The notes: generated by a model not told the origin, from the sequence alone. Counted from the stretch's first letter, positions 52,753 to 61,743 are shown. The stretch is 64,000 nucleotides of DNA from Arthrobacter sp. NtRootA1 (GCF_019976975.1 NZ_AP024630.1:2108001-2172000); one strand, 5' to 3'. Made by a program: numbers and translations.

Positions 52753-54171
52753 ATGGCTGAAACTGCGCAGTTGAAAGGCATCTTCGTCGGCAACCACTGG
52801 CAGCCGGCCACTGGCTCGGACGTCATGGGCGTGTACAACCCCGCCAATGGCAAGCTCATCGGGGAGGTAGCCGCAGCGGGCACTGCAGATGTAGAGCGCG
52901 CGAGCCTGGCCGCGCTCGGGGCATTTCCGTTATGGAGCGCAACACCGGTAGGGGAGCGGGCTGCGATCGTCGCGAGGATCGCTGACGGTCTCGAAGCCAA
53001 GGCGGAAGAGCTGGCAGACGGCATTACCGCCGAAGTGGGCACACCCCGCCACAAATGCGTCCGCATGCAAGTGGCCCCCGCCGTGCACAGCTTCCGCAGC
53101 GCCGCGCGTCTCGGCCCGGAAGCCATGGTCACGGAGCAGCTGGATGCAACCCAGGTTCACAAAGTCCCGGTAGGTGTGGTCGCTTGCATCACCCCATGGA
53201 ATTACCCGCTCTACCAGATCGCATCCAAGGTTGCTCCAGCGCTCGTGGCCGGATGCACGGTGGTGCTGAAACCCAGCGAGGTGGCGCCTAGCAATGCCGC
53301 AATCCTGGCCGATGTTGCTGCTCAAGCCGGTCTGCCGGCGGGCGTCTTCAACGTAGTCTTCGGGGACGGCCCAACAACCGGTGAGGCGCTGATCAGCCAC
53401 CCTGCCATCGACTTCGTCTCCTTCACCGGCTCCACACGCGCCGGGGCAAGGATCGCAGGAGTGGCTGGCGGCTTTATCAAGCAGGTCTCCCTCGAACTGG
53501 GCGGAAAATCTGCCAGCCTGGTTCTCCCGGGAACCGACCTCGGGAATGCCGTCAGCAACACACTCGAAAAGAGCTTTCAAAACTCCGGACAAACCTGCGC
53601 CGCACTCACCCGGCTCTTGGTTCCATCAGAGGCACTGGATCAAGTATCAGCAACCCTCCGAGCGCGGGTGGCGGGCTATTCTGTTGGTAACCCTGAGGAC
53701 TCCTCAACGGTATTGGGCCCTGTGGCCACGGCAGCGCAACGTGACAAGGTTCTTGCCATGACAACGGCTGCGAAAGCATCCGGGGCGGAAGTGCTCGCGT
53801 CCGGTCCCATATCCGGCGACCCAGAAGGGTATTTCGTTCCCGCCGAAGCATTCCTCACCGGCGCCAACGACGAACTCGCCCAGGAAGAGGTCTTTGGTCC
53901 CGTCCTTGCCGTCGTACCCTACGTGGACATTGACGAAGCGGTTGCCATTGCCAACAACTCACCCTACGGGCTCAGCGGCGCAGTTTGGGGTCCGACTGCC
54001 GAAGACGCCGGCAAGGTCGCAACACAAATCAGGACCGGGAGCGTCTCCATAAACGGCGCACCGACCCATCCCGACGCGCCTTTTGGCGGTTTTCGGATGT
54101 CCGGATTCGGCCGGGAACGGGGCGCCCACGGCATTGAAGAGTTCCTGACAACCCAATCAGTGCACTACTAG
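52753..54171 (+). CDS. NAD(P)-dependent aldehyde dehydrogenase
   Basis: 472-residue ALDH-superfamily enzyme. Asn150 in ITPWNYPLYQ, cofactor block VLKPSEVAP, FTGSTRAGARI, catalytic Glu248 in SLELGGKSA and catalytic Cys282 in NSGQTCAALTR; PFGGFRMSGFGRERG near the C-terminus. It would oxidise the aldehyde produced by a 2-oxoacid decarboxylase such as the one at 48137. AGGAAAAGGA precedes the ATG. It is divergently transcribed from the aminotransferase. Confidence 0.94.
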   Translation: MAETAQLKGIFVGNHWQPATGSDVMGVYNPANGKLIGEVAAAGTADVERASLAALGAFPLWSATPVGERAAIVARIADGLEAKAEELADGITAEVGTPRHKCVRMQVAPAVHSFRSAARLGPEAMVTEQLDATQVHKVPVGVVACITPWNYPLYQIASKVAPALVAGCTVVLKPSEVAPSNAAILADVAAQAGLPAGVFNVVFGDGPTTGEALISHPAIDFVSFTGSTRAGARIAGVAGGFIKQVSLELGGKSASLVLPGTDLGNAVSNTLEKSFQNSGQTCAALTRLLVPSEALDQVSATLRARVAGYSVGNPEDSSTVLGPVATAAQRDKVLAMTTAAKASGAEVLASGPISGDPEGYFVPAEAFLTGANDELAQEEVFGPVLAVVPYVDIDEAVAIANNSPYGLSGAVWGPTAEDAGKVATQIRTGSVSINGAPTHPDAPFGGFRMSGFGRERGAHGIEEFLTTQSVHY

Positions 54172-54949
54172 ACCAACCAACTCCGATCCCACCCTTATGA
54201 GGAACCAGATGCGACCATACAGGCCACTCGCCGAGCGCTCGTTCCGGCAAGACGAGCGCTGTGATGACGATTGCCACTTCTGCACTGGCCCGGAGACGGA
54301 CTAGGACTTCCGGGGCGAGGGGACTTCCCTCTCACAGGCCCCCCTTTCCCATCCAACCGGCAGAGAAGGCCCCGCAGGCCCTCGACGCCCTAACCCCAGG
54401 GGAATAATGAACGATAAAGACTCCATGGGCGTGGAGCTTAGGTTCCACGACCCGCTGGCGGCGCCGGCGGGGACTGGTTCCGCCCCGAGTTCTTCATTAT
54501 CAGAGTCGGGCCATCACCGCACGAGAGCCGATCGTCGCCCAAGGCCTGCCGCACAGGGCGTCCCAGCACTGCGCTCACAAGCCCTGGCCGAAGTAGTTCA
54601 GGACCTGCAACGACTCATGAATGCCCGTGAGGGAGCCACCTTGGGCGACGGACGGCGAACGCGTCTTTCCACTGGAGCGCCAGTCATTCGCGCTGGGCGC
54701 GACGGGCACCAATGCCGGTCCTCGCGGCCAGACACTGACTTAGGGAAACACTGCATGCCAAGGCATGGACGGGACTTCTTGCAGCTACTTTCTACTCCCG
54801 TACTCTAAAAGCCGATAACCGTGATTCGGTCAACTGGCTAGTGGGTTATGCCCGCCTAGGGATTCGGCGCGTCGGCCACGGTGAACGGCAACTGCCGCCG
54901 TGGTCCGCTGGTGTCAGAATAATGCCAAATTCCGTTTCGCTGACAGTTG
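54172..54949. other. 780-base stretch with only a doubtful ORF
   Basis: A hairpin with 9-bp arms AGCGCTCGT (54234-54242) and ACGAGCGCT (54252-54260) lies shortly after the aldehyde dehydrogenase gene and may end its transcript. A 133-codon plus-strand frame from 54407 has a GGGGAATA site and starts MNDKDSMGVELRFHDPLA, but its later half is Arg/Pro/Ser-rich with no domain, so I do not call it a gene. Confidence 0.4.
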
Positions 54950-55195
54950 CTAGTCACTCTCGGTGCGGGTTGTTTCTCCGGTTGCCTGGGGGCGCACTTC
55001 TTCGGGGTTCACCAAGCTCGCGGAAGCGGCCATGGCAGCCCCTTCATTCTTGATCTCGCGGACCTCTGATTTGAAGATACGCATCGATTGCCCGATGTTG
55101 CGGGCCATGACAGGCAGTCTCGGGGCCGCGAAGAGCAGGACAGCGACGGCAATGATTGTGCCGATAACCCAGGGCTCAGCGAATAGTCGTCCCAT
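54950..55195 (-). CDS. tatA: TatA/E family twin-arginine translocase subunit
   Basis: 81-residue protein with the Tat pore subunit layout: one N-terminal membrane helix (WVIGTIIAVAVLLFAA, about residues 9-24), then PRLPVMARNIGQSMRIFKSE, the amphipathic helix with the family's Gly/Lys pattern, and a polar tail. The PxLP turn replaces the common GxxKLP. ATG at 55195 has AGGAG. No tatC or tatB is in the window, so this is an extra, isolated copy. It is transcribed divergently from a large protein with a twin-arginine signal, suggesting a dedicated or boosted export route. Confidence 0.88.
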   Translation of the reverse strand: MGRLFAEPWVIGTIIAVAVLLFAAPRLPVMARNIGQSMRIFKSEVREIKNEGAAMAASASLVNPEEVRPQATGETTRTESD

Positions 55196-55286
55196 TGTGA
55201 ACTCCTTCGTTCATAGAAGCCGACGCCCCAGAGGGTCGTCGATTCAGGCAAAGGTAGCAGCAGCAACGATTACGTGTCGAGGCTTT

Positions 55287-55311
55287 GAAACTAGTTTCTG
55301 AAACTAGTTGC
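55287..55311. promoter_or_regulatory. Tandem palindromes GAAACTAGTTTC and GAAACTAGTTGC
   Basis: A perfect 12-bp palindrome at 55287-55298 and a one-mismatch copy at 55300-55311, starts 13 bp apart, in the 205-bp divergent region between tatA and the Tat-exported enzyme gene. They look like paired regulator sites. The nearby LacI at 58341 is a candidate binder. Confidence 0.6.
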
Positions 55312-55400
55312 AAAGGTTCTTTGACTCCAGTAGATTCCCTGTGACCGGCATCACGGTTTGGCGAATACGCCCTTTTCCTTTGTTGAAAGTGAGAACATCG

Positions 55401-58274
55401 ATGTTCCCTGACATGCGACGACGATCGATCCTGAAACTGGTGGCGGGCACCGCGGGCGCTGCCGCGGCGGGTTGGTTGTGGAGTGCTCCTGCTGCTCAGG
55501 CCGCTCCGAATCCCCGGGATACGACGGCCACCAACAAGTCCGGCGCGTTGGATGTGCTCGTTTTTGGAGATCCCGCCTCCGAAACAGCACATAAGGTAAC
55601 AGCAAACCTTTCTGACATTGTCCCGGGAGGGTTGGGGCAGAACGCCCGCGTCCTTAACCCGGCCAGCGGCTTCTGGGGCGGCACGATTGCTGCGTCCATG
55701 GCCTGCAGGCCGAAGGGCGCAACGTACGTCACGATCAAACTGTGGGGTTCGGATCTTGGGGAAGAGATGGGCCGACTGCAGCTTTTCGTTGACGGAAAGC
55801 AGGTTGGGCATTACCACTTGGGTGCCGTTGACCCCTTGGACATTGCGGGCCACGATGCGAGAAGCCCGGGGCGTTTCTTCCTCCACACGCTCCCCCTTCC
55901 TGCCACAGCCACAGCTGGCAAATCCACGGTTAACGTGGAAATCCGTTCCATGGGATCCATAGCCGGGTACGCACAAACGGCGGATACGTATTACCAGGCA
56001 ATGAAAGCACCAACCCGCGGAATCTACAGCCTGTACACGCACTCCGATCCGTTCTTCAACCTCGCCCTGGATGACGTGGTGGGTACCCGCCCACCGGAGA
56101 CGCTCCGACCCACGCCGGGTAAGGAAATTCTGGATACCGTCATGGCGAAGGTCATTGCACAGGCTGACTCTGAGGCCGGCCGGACTGTTCCGCAGCTGGA
56201 TTTGTGGTATCTGGAGTTCCTGGCACGCGCCTACGATGTTCAAGCCAGCAAGGCTTACAAGAATCCTGCGGTTCCGGCGCAGGTTGCCAGCAGCATGGAC
56301 GCCATCTACTGGCGCTCCCGCACGGATCCGAAGATCATCCGCGACTCCACCCAGCAGTGGATGGGCTTGGGACGGCTGGGCCTGGTGATGCTTCAGCTCA
56401 AGGAACAGATTGTCAAGCTTCTGGATGAACCCGTCGCAGGTTCCCCGGGAGTCATCACCAACGCCGGCTTCGAGGCCGGAGGTGCCTTGCCCAGCGGCTG
56501 GAAGCAGACGATTTGGACAGGCAGCGGCGTGGCCTCCCGGGATACGACCGTTTCCCGCACCGGCGGCGCTTCAGGAAAGGTAACCGTGCCCGCTACGGGC
56601 GGCGTCGTGGGATTGGGTCCCACGGCCAGAATCCCTGTAGGCCCGGGAACATACTCATACGGAACATGGGTCAAGACAGAGGGCGTCAAAACCGGCGGCG
56701 CCTACTTGGATGTTTTGTTTTTTGATGCTGCCGGCAAACTCGTCGGGGGTGACAACAAATACTATGCAGCAGCCGGAACCAATGACTGGCACCAGGTAAC
56801 GGCCAGCCTTGCCACGCCGGCCAATGCAACACAGGCCGAAGTGCAGGTCCGTGTTGACGGCGCAGGTACCGCATGGTTTGACGATCTGACTCTGCAAGTT
56901 CCCGCCGGTTCTGCTTTGGCTCCTGTGCTGCGGCGTGATGCCTGGGCAACGATGCTGTTGGAGAGTCGCGAATACTGGCGGCAGAACTTCCCCCAGTACA
57001 CCAATCAGGCGATGATTTGTGCCATCGGTCTTTACCTCGCCGACCGGGGGCTGAGCCTCGTCGGTTCGAAAAATGCTTGGGGAGAGACCAAAGCCCGGGA
57101 GTACATATACCAGTCGGTCGGACTCAAGCCCTGGCTTGGCCCCGAGAACGCCGACGGTACGCCAAAGAAACCCCTTGGTGGCTCCTACTTCCAGGTTTCC
57201 AAGAAGGGTATTTCCCGCGAGCTGGGCTTCGCCGGTAACTACGGTGAACTGCAGGACTGGATTGCCCTGATGTTCGACGCTGTCATTGGCATCGGTGGTG
57301 TGGACGACCAGAAACTCCGCGAGCATCTCGTGACCATGACCAAATCCCGTATGGTTTTCCGTTATCCGGCTGTGGACAGTGACGGGTACAAAGCCGTTCG
57401 GTACGAAGCTATCGTTGGATGGCGTGACACCGAGTACCCCGGCCGCGTCGCGTACGACGAAGGCAATAAGTGGGATGGTCACGCCCTTAAGGTCGTGGCA
57501 CTGCTGAAGGACCCCGATCTGACGGCTTATGCCCGCCAGTCCTTGGACGACAACCAGTTCTTCCACATTTTGAAGGACGGCTACGACATGGGTATGCAGG
57601 CCCGCACGTTCCTGCATTTCCTGAGCGCGGCTGATGACTATGCCTACGTCAGTGGCGCTCCGGCAAGCAAGGTCCGGCTGCCTATGATGCCTGACCAACC
57701 TGACTTTGTCTTCAGCGACGAAGAAAACGGTGTACTGGCAGTCAAAAACGGCAACGAGATCCTCTACGCCTCCCTGTATTGGCGCGCCAGATGGGGCGTT
57801 AACCGGCTGGCGCGCATACACCTTATTGGTTCGGACGGCATCGAACGTTCCGGGACGGTCTGGCAGAACGTGCAGTTCATCCCCGACGGACGGACGCACA
57901 AAGAACCAAACTGGGTTAACTGGGAGTTCGGAAACGCGGACATGCCCGGGATCCCTGGTGGCGGCTTCGCTCCTCCAGGACCGGCGTTGGAACAAGCGTT
58001 TGCAGGGCAGGAGCTGCCCCTGGCAGCGGCCCCAAGCGACGCCCCGACCATCCCGGTCGGCACGGAAAGCCCGTTTGCCGGCCGTGCCGATTTCTACGAG
58101 TGCACCTACGGTCCGTACTTGATCGCCATGAACACATCGGCCACGAAGTCCTACACGGTGACCCCTTCTCCAGAATTCGGTGTCGCTGTGAATCTTGTGA
58201 CGGGACAGAAGGTCCAGCCCAACACGGCTTTGCAGGTTGCCCCCGGGACTACTTTGGTGCTGCGGCGCCGCTAG
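55401..58274 (+). CDS. Tat-exported, carbohydrate-active-looking enzyme with internal CBM
   Basis: 957-residue secreted protein. N-terminal twin-arginine signal MRRRSILKLVAGTAGAAAAG and cleavage-like site AQAAP. Then a beta domain (LDVLVFGDPASE, FWGGTIAAS), a helical part (LDLWYLEFLARAYDVQAS), a carbohydrate-binding-module-like jelly roll at about 383-510 (NAGFEAGGALPSGWKQ, YSYGTWVKTEG, AWFDDLTL), and a second helical/toroid-like half (FPQYTNQAMICAIGLYLADR, VAYDEGNKWDGHALK) followed by a beta-sandwich end. The order recalls polysaccharide lyases or toroid glycosidases, but I cannot assign a CAZy family. The ATG at 55401 is used; the frame extends upstream over the palindromes. Confidence 0.8.
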   Translation: MFPDMRRRSILKLVAGTAGAAAAGWLWSAPAAQAAPNPRDTTATNKSGALDVLVFGDPASETAHKVTANLSDIVPGGLGQNARVLNPASGFWGGTIAASMACRPKGATYVTIKLWGSDLGEEMGRLQLFVDGKQVGHYHLGAVDPLDIAGHDARSPGRFFLHTLPLPATATAGKSTVNVEIRSMGSIAGYAQTADTYYQAMKAPTRGIYSLYTHSDPFFNLALDDVVGTRPPETLRPTPGKEILDTVMAKVIAQADSEAGRTVPQLDLWYLEFLARAYDVQASKAYKNPAVPAQVASSMDAIYWRSRTDPKIIRDSTQQWMGLGRLGLVMLQLKEQIVKLLDEPVAGSPGVITNAGFEAGGALPSGWKQTIWTGSGVASRDTTVSRTGGASGKVTVPATGGVVGLGPTARIPVGPGTYSYGTWVKTEGVKTGGAYLDVLFFDAAGKLVGGDNKYYAAAGTNDWHQVTASLATPANATQAEVQVRVDGAGTAWFDDLTLQVPAGSALAPVLRRDAWATMLLESREYWRQNFPQYTNQAMICAIGLYLADRGLSLVGSKNAWGETKAREYIYQSVGLKPWLGPENADGTPKKPLGGSYFQVSKKGISRELGFAGNYGELQDWIALMFDAVIGIGGVDDQKLREHLVTMTKSRMVFRYPAVDSDGYKAVRYEAIVGWRDTEYPGRVAYDEGNKWDGHALKVVALLKDPDLTAYARQSLDDNQFFHILKDGYDMGMQARTFLHFLSAADDYAYVSGAPASKVRLPMMPDQPDFVFSDEENGVLAVKNGNEILYASLYWRARWGVNRLARIHLIGSDGIERSGTVWQNVQFIPDGRTHKEPNWVNWEFGNADMPGIPGGGFAPPGPALEQAFAGQELPLAAAPSDAPTIPVGTESPFAGRADFYECTYGPYLIAMNTSATKSYTVTPSPEFGVAVNLVTGQKVQPNTALQVAPGTTLVLRRR

Positions 58275-58280
58275 GGCTCA

Positions 58281-58322
58281 GGGTGCCCCGCGCAGACTCC
58301 TCCTCGTCCGGACGGGGCACCC
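58281..58322. terminator. Hairpin between the exported enzyme and LacI genes
   Basis: Arms GGGTGCCCCG (58281-58290) and CGGGGCACCC (58313-58322) with a 22-base loop, directly after the exported enzyme's stop. There is no T-run, so a weak terminator or transcript-end structure. Confidence 0.5.
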
Positions 58323-58340
58323 CATTGCTAGGATCAACAC

Positions 58341-59444
58341 GTGAAATCGACGATCACACCCGTACCCACCGCTGACGTGACCACTGCATCCAAAGCGCGC
58401 GGCCGCGGACCCATGCGTTCCGGTGTGGTGAACATGAAGGACGTCGCCGAGCGGGCTGGCGTGTCCACATCGACCGTGTCCCGCGTCATCGCGCAGAACC
58501 CTGCGGTCCACGAGCAGACCAAGGAACGGGTTCTGGCAGCAATGGCGGACCTCAACTATGTCGTGAATGGATTGGCTCAATCCATGCAGGGACGCGGAAG
58601 CCGGGCGGTCGGCTTCCTGGTAAGCCACATGGTCGGTCCAACCTTTGCAGATGTTGCACAAGGCGTCGAGGAAGAAGTCGCCAAACTGGGTGATCTTTTG
58701 ACCATCATCACCACCCACGCAGATCCCTCCGGTGAAATGAAGGCCTTGCAGCAGATGCGCGAACAGCGCGCCAGAGCTGTCTTGCTGGTCGGGGCCAGTC
58801 CGACGGGCCAGGACTACGAAGAACGGCTGCGGAAATACCAGGAATTCCTGTCGGCGACGGACACGCAGCTGATCCTATGCGGACACCAACATGTGAGCTC
58901 TGTCCCGGGGCTGCAGAGCGTCGATTACGACAATATCGGCGGGATACGGGCGGCCGTCGAACACCTGGCGGCCCTGGGGCACCGGCGCATCGCCTACCTT
59001 GGCGCCGCTGAGGGCCACAGCACTGCTGAACAACGGCTTCGAGGATTCGAGCTGGCGATGAAGGACTCCGGCCTGGACCTCGACCCGGCCATCATCCCGG
59101 CGTCGACCTTCGAGGTGGAGCCTTGCGAAGCCGCTTTGGAGAACCTCGTCTCGACAGGGGCAGATTTCACCGCGGTCATAGCGGCACGAGATGAAATCGC
59201 GGTGCGGGCGCTGCGGGTCTTCAGGAACCACGGCCTGAGCGTGCCGGACGATGTTTCCCTGGTGGGTTTTGATGACATGCCCTTTATGGGCGATCTGACG
59301 CCTGCCCTGACAACGGTCCGGGTGCCCTACCGCGAACTCGGCAGACGAGCCGGGATGCTCATCACGGACAGCGGCCCGGATTCACCTCAAGTATTGCCGG
59401 TGGAACTGGTGGTCAGAGCCTCGACCAGCGCCCTCCACGAGTGA
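58341..59444 (+). CDS. LacI family transcriptional regulator
   Basis: 367-residue repressor. DNA-binding helix-turn-helix VNMKDVAERAGVSTSTVSRV begins near residue 30, so either there is a 30-residue N-terminal extension from the GTG at 58341 or the true start is the ATG at 58413 or 58434; no site is clearly better. Effector domain with DYDNIGGIRAAVEHLAALGH, RIAYLGAAEG, AIIAARDEIAVRAL-like and VSLVGFDDMPFMGDLTPALT. It lies 66 bases after the exported enzyme and convergent with another LacI gene. Confidence 0.9.
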   Translation: MKSTITPVPTADVTTASKARGRGPMRSGVVNMKDVAERAGVSTSTVSRVIAQNPAVHEQTKERVLAAMADLNYVVNGLAQSMQGRGSRAVGFLVSHMVGPTFADVAQGVEEEVAKLGDLLTIITTHADPSGEMKALQQMREQRARAVLLVGASPTGQDYEERLRKYQEFLSATDTQLILCGHQHVSSVPGLQSVDYDNIGGIRAAVEHLAALGHRRIAYLGAAEGHSTAEQRLRGFELAMKDSGLDLDPAIIPASTFEVEPCEAALENLVSTGADFTAVIAARDEIAVRALRVFRNHGLSVPDDVSLVGFDDMPFMGDLTPALTTVRVPYRELGRRAGMLITDSGPDSPQVLPVELVVRASTSALHE

Positions 59445-60518
59445 TCAGCCGTCCCTGCCGGCCACTGACGGGCGGGTAGCGGAGTCTCTGAGAATGAGCT
59501 TGGGTGCGGCTACGGTGTCTTTGATGTCTCCGGCACCCGAAATCCGCTGAAGCAGAAGTGAGAATGCCCGCGCCCCAAGGCCCCCGAACCCAGGTTCCAC
59601 GGTAGTCAGTGACGGCAAAGTGAATTCGGTGAACGGCTGGTTGTCCCACCCGACCAGCGACACTTGTTCAGGAACGTTGACTCCGCGGTCATGAAGCGCG
59701 CGCAGGGCAGCGTGGGCGAGCCCGTCGTTGGAACAAAAAACAGCCGTTATCTCCGGAGAATCGGCGATCCGGAGTCCTTGCTCGTAACCAGAGTGCACGG
59801 ACCTCGTCGCAGGCAGCACTGGAGGCGGGGTCAGCCCGGCATCTGCCAAGGCATCAATCCATCCCTGATAGCGCCCGGAGAACTGCGTAAGCGGGAAAAG
59901 CCCCAGGTGATGCACGGTTGGATGGCCCAGAGCCAGGAGATATTCGGTGACGGCGCGACCGGCCGAGTACTCATCGATGAATGCGTAAGGGTGGCCCGGC
60001 TGGCCCTTGGAAAACCCGGACGCTGCGACCGCGGGAACGTGCGCGGGCAGTTGTCGCAACAATTCCGCGCCGGCCGGATCGAAGTCAATGACAATGGCAC
60101 CGGCAACCTGCTGCTCCAACGCCGGGCCGATTGCCGCCAGCGCGTCATCGGGGTCAGGTGACTTCACCGTGGAAATGACGACAGAGTAGCCCGATTCACG
60201 TGCGGCCCGCTCAATACCTGCGATAGTGCGGGTATAACCGTAGAACTCGGTGCTGGCGGTCAGGATGGCAATCATTCGCCGCTTGCCTGATTTCAACGCC
60301 CGAGCGAGTGAACTCGGCCGGTATTGCAGTTCCTCGATGGCGTCAAGGACCCGCTGGCGTTTCTCCTCGCTGACAGGAATGTTCCCTGTTAGGACACGGG
60401 AGACGGTAGGCACGGAGACCCCGGCCAGTCTTGCCACATCGGCGATGACAGGTGCTCTTCCGTCACGCGGGCTCCTGGACCCCCCCGCCATGACGGCGCT
60501 CTTATTGCTTTCAAGCAT
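59445..60518 (-). CDS. LacI family transcriptional regulator
   Basis: 357-residue repressor with helix-turn-helix VIADVARLAGVSVPTVSRVL at about 24-43, hinge LQYRPSSLARALKSGKRR, and an effector domain (YAFIDEYSAGRAVTEYLLAL, AVFCSNDGLAHAALRALHDR, VSLVGWDNQPFTEFTLPSLT). Start ATG at 60518 with TTAGGG ahead. It is convergent with the LacI at 58341, their stop codons abutting. It is a candidate regulator of the sugar importer at 61744 through the GATATCGATATC sites. Confidence 0.92.
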   Translation of the reverse strand: MLESNKSAVMAGGSRSPRDGRAPVIADVARLAGVSVPTVSRVLTGNIPVSEEKRQRVLDAIEELQYRPSSLARALKSGKRRMIAILTASTEFYGYTRTIAGIERAARESGYSVVISTVKSPDPDDALAAIGPALEQQVAGAIVIDFDPAGAELLRQLPAHVPAVAASGFSKGQPGHPYAFIDEYSAGRAVTEYLLALGHPTVHHLGLFPLTQFSGRYQGWIDALADAGLTPPPVLPATRSVHSGYEQGLRIADSPEITAVFCSNDGLAHAALRALHDRGVNVPEQVSLVGWDNQPFTEFTLPSLTTVEPGFGGLGARAFSLLLQRISGAGDIKDTVAAPKLILRDSATRPSVAGRDG

Positions 60519-60653
60519 GGCATGCCCTAACTTTCGGGACGCCCGGTTCGGGCAGGTCCTGAACGGGTGAAGTGATCAGGGACGTCGGTATCGTTATCTT
60601 AACGTCACGTCTGCTTTGCAGCCGTATGCGCACCGCAGACGGCTCGCGAAAGG

Positions 60654-61418
60654 TCATCTGGCAACCAGCCCAGTTGCGGTCAGCCATTCCCTGATCGTTT
60701 GAACAGTCCAATCCTCGTGCTCCAGATGAACAAAATGCCCTGGGCAAGGGGCCACACGAATCGTCGAGGCCGGAGAGATTGCGGCCTCAATAGCCGCTGC
60801 CTTTTCCGTCGAATAGATTGCCAAAACCGGACCGGGACGGTTCCGAAGCCACAGCCGCGCCTGCGGCAGAGGACCCAAGGCGTCCGGAGTCATGTACATG
60901 CCGTCGAAAGACTCCAGGAGCACGCGCCCGTCACTTGCCTCCAGGTCCTTTCGGATGGCTTCCTTGTCACTGGCCGGCAGGGTGGGGGAGTAGGCCTCGC
61001 TGAGGTCCCGCACCGCCGCGGCCGAACCCAAGGCGGCCAAGTCCCGGCGCCGCTGGGGCAGCCCCCGGCACTCCTCTTTATCAGCCCCGTACGCAGGATC
61101 GATGACGATCAGGCCAGCGACAAGATCCGGTCTGGCCAGCGCCAGGTGGGAGACAACACTGCCGCCCATGGAGTGGCCCAGGGCAATAATTGGGCCCGTC
61201 TCGCTGGCCAACTCGGCCAAGTCCTGGGCCATCTCGCTGATGCCATGCCTTCCCCGGACCGGGCCTGTCGCGCCGAATCCCCGAAGGTCAACGGATATCG
61301 CGCGAGTCATGTCTGCCAACGCCGGCTGCAGGCGGTCGAAAGTTGCGTGTGACGAGCCCCACCCGTGGACAAGAACAAGAGCTCTGCCTGTTCCCAGACT
61401 CTCAGTGTGGATCTTCAT
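60654..61418 (-). CDS. Alpha/beta hydrolase
   Basis: 254-residue alpha/beta-hydrolase fold protein. Oxyanion segment LVHGWGSSH near residue 18, nucleophile elbow GHSMGGSV (Ser about 84), acidic member of the triad probably in IYSTEKAAAIEAA or the preceding strand, and His in CPGHFVHLEH. No signal peptide. ATG at 61418 has AGGAG. It is divergent from the sugar ABC importer, sharing the operator-bearing region, and may cleave an ester on the imported compound; other ester or lactone substrates are equally possible. Confidence 0.9.
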   Translation of the reverse strand: MKIHTESLGTGRALVLVHGWGSSHATFDRLQPALADMTRAISVDLRGFGATGPVRGRHGISEMAQDLAELASETGPIIALGHSMGGSVVSHLALARPDLVAGLIVIDPAYGADKEECRGLPQRRRDLAALGSAAAVRDLSEAYSPTLPASDKEAIRKDLEASDGRVLLESFDGMYMTPDALGPLPQARLWLRNRPGPVLAIYSTEKAAAIEAAISPASTIRVAPCPGHFVHLEHEDWTVQTIREWLTATGLVAR

Positions 61419-61459
61419 ACAGGGCTCCTGTCGAGGTAGAACTACTGGACACCAGTTTA

Positions 61460-61473
61460 TGATATCGATATCA
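61460..61473. promoter_or_regulatory. Palindromic operator TGATATCGATATCA (site 1)
   Basis: Perfect 14-bp palindrome with a central CpG, 42 bases upstream of the alpha/beta hydrolase start codon. Typical LacI-family operator shape. Confidence 0.75.
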
Positions 61474-61574
61474 AGTCATCAATCCCAAGGCTTGATACCC
61501 TTCGGCTCCATTCGCAGACCGACCTTGAACGAATGGGCGGGGGGTTATTGCGCGACAGGGAGGCAAGCCCTATT

Positions 61575-61590
61575 CTGATATCGATATCAG
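61575..61590. promoter_or_regulatory. Palindromic operator CTGATATCGATATCAG (site 2)
   Basis: The same palindrome extended to 16 bp, 154 bases upstream of the sugar permease start codon. It is 116 bp from site 1, about eleven helical turns, so one regulator could control both divergent units and might loop the DNA. Confidence 0.75.
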
Positions 61591-61743
61591 TGAGCGAGAT
61601 CTCATCACCAAGAACTTTCCGCCCCGCCGAAATGGCGGCAGGAGGGGCAAGTTTCGCCAACGGGCCAAGAATCCGGGCTGGCTCCGAATGACCAAGGAGC
61701 GGGTCGCATATTGGCCGGCAAGAACAATCGAAGGGAGGGTGTC

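Noticed and set aside
54407..54808. 133-codon frame with a plausible ribosome site; a VQDLQRLMNAREGA stretch faintly recalls gp25/TssE-like proteins
   Set aside because: The rest has no matching motif, is Arg/Pro/Ser-rich, and no phage or secretion genes are nearby.
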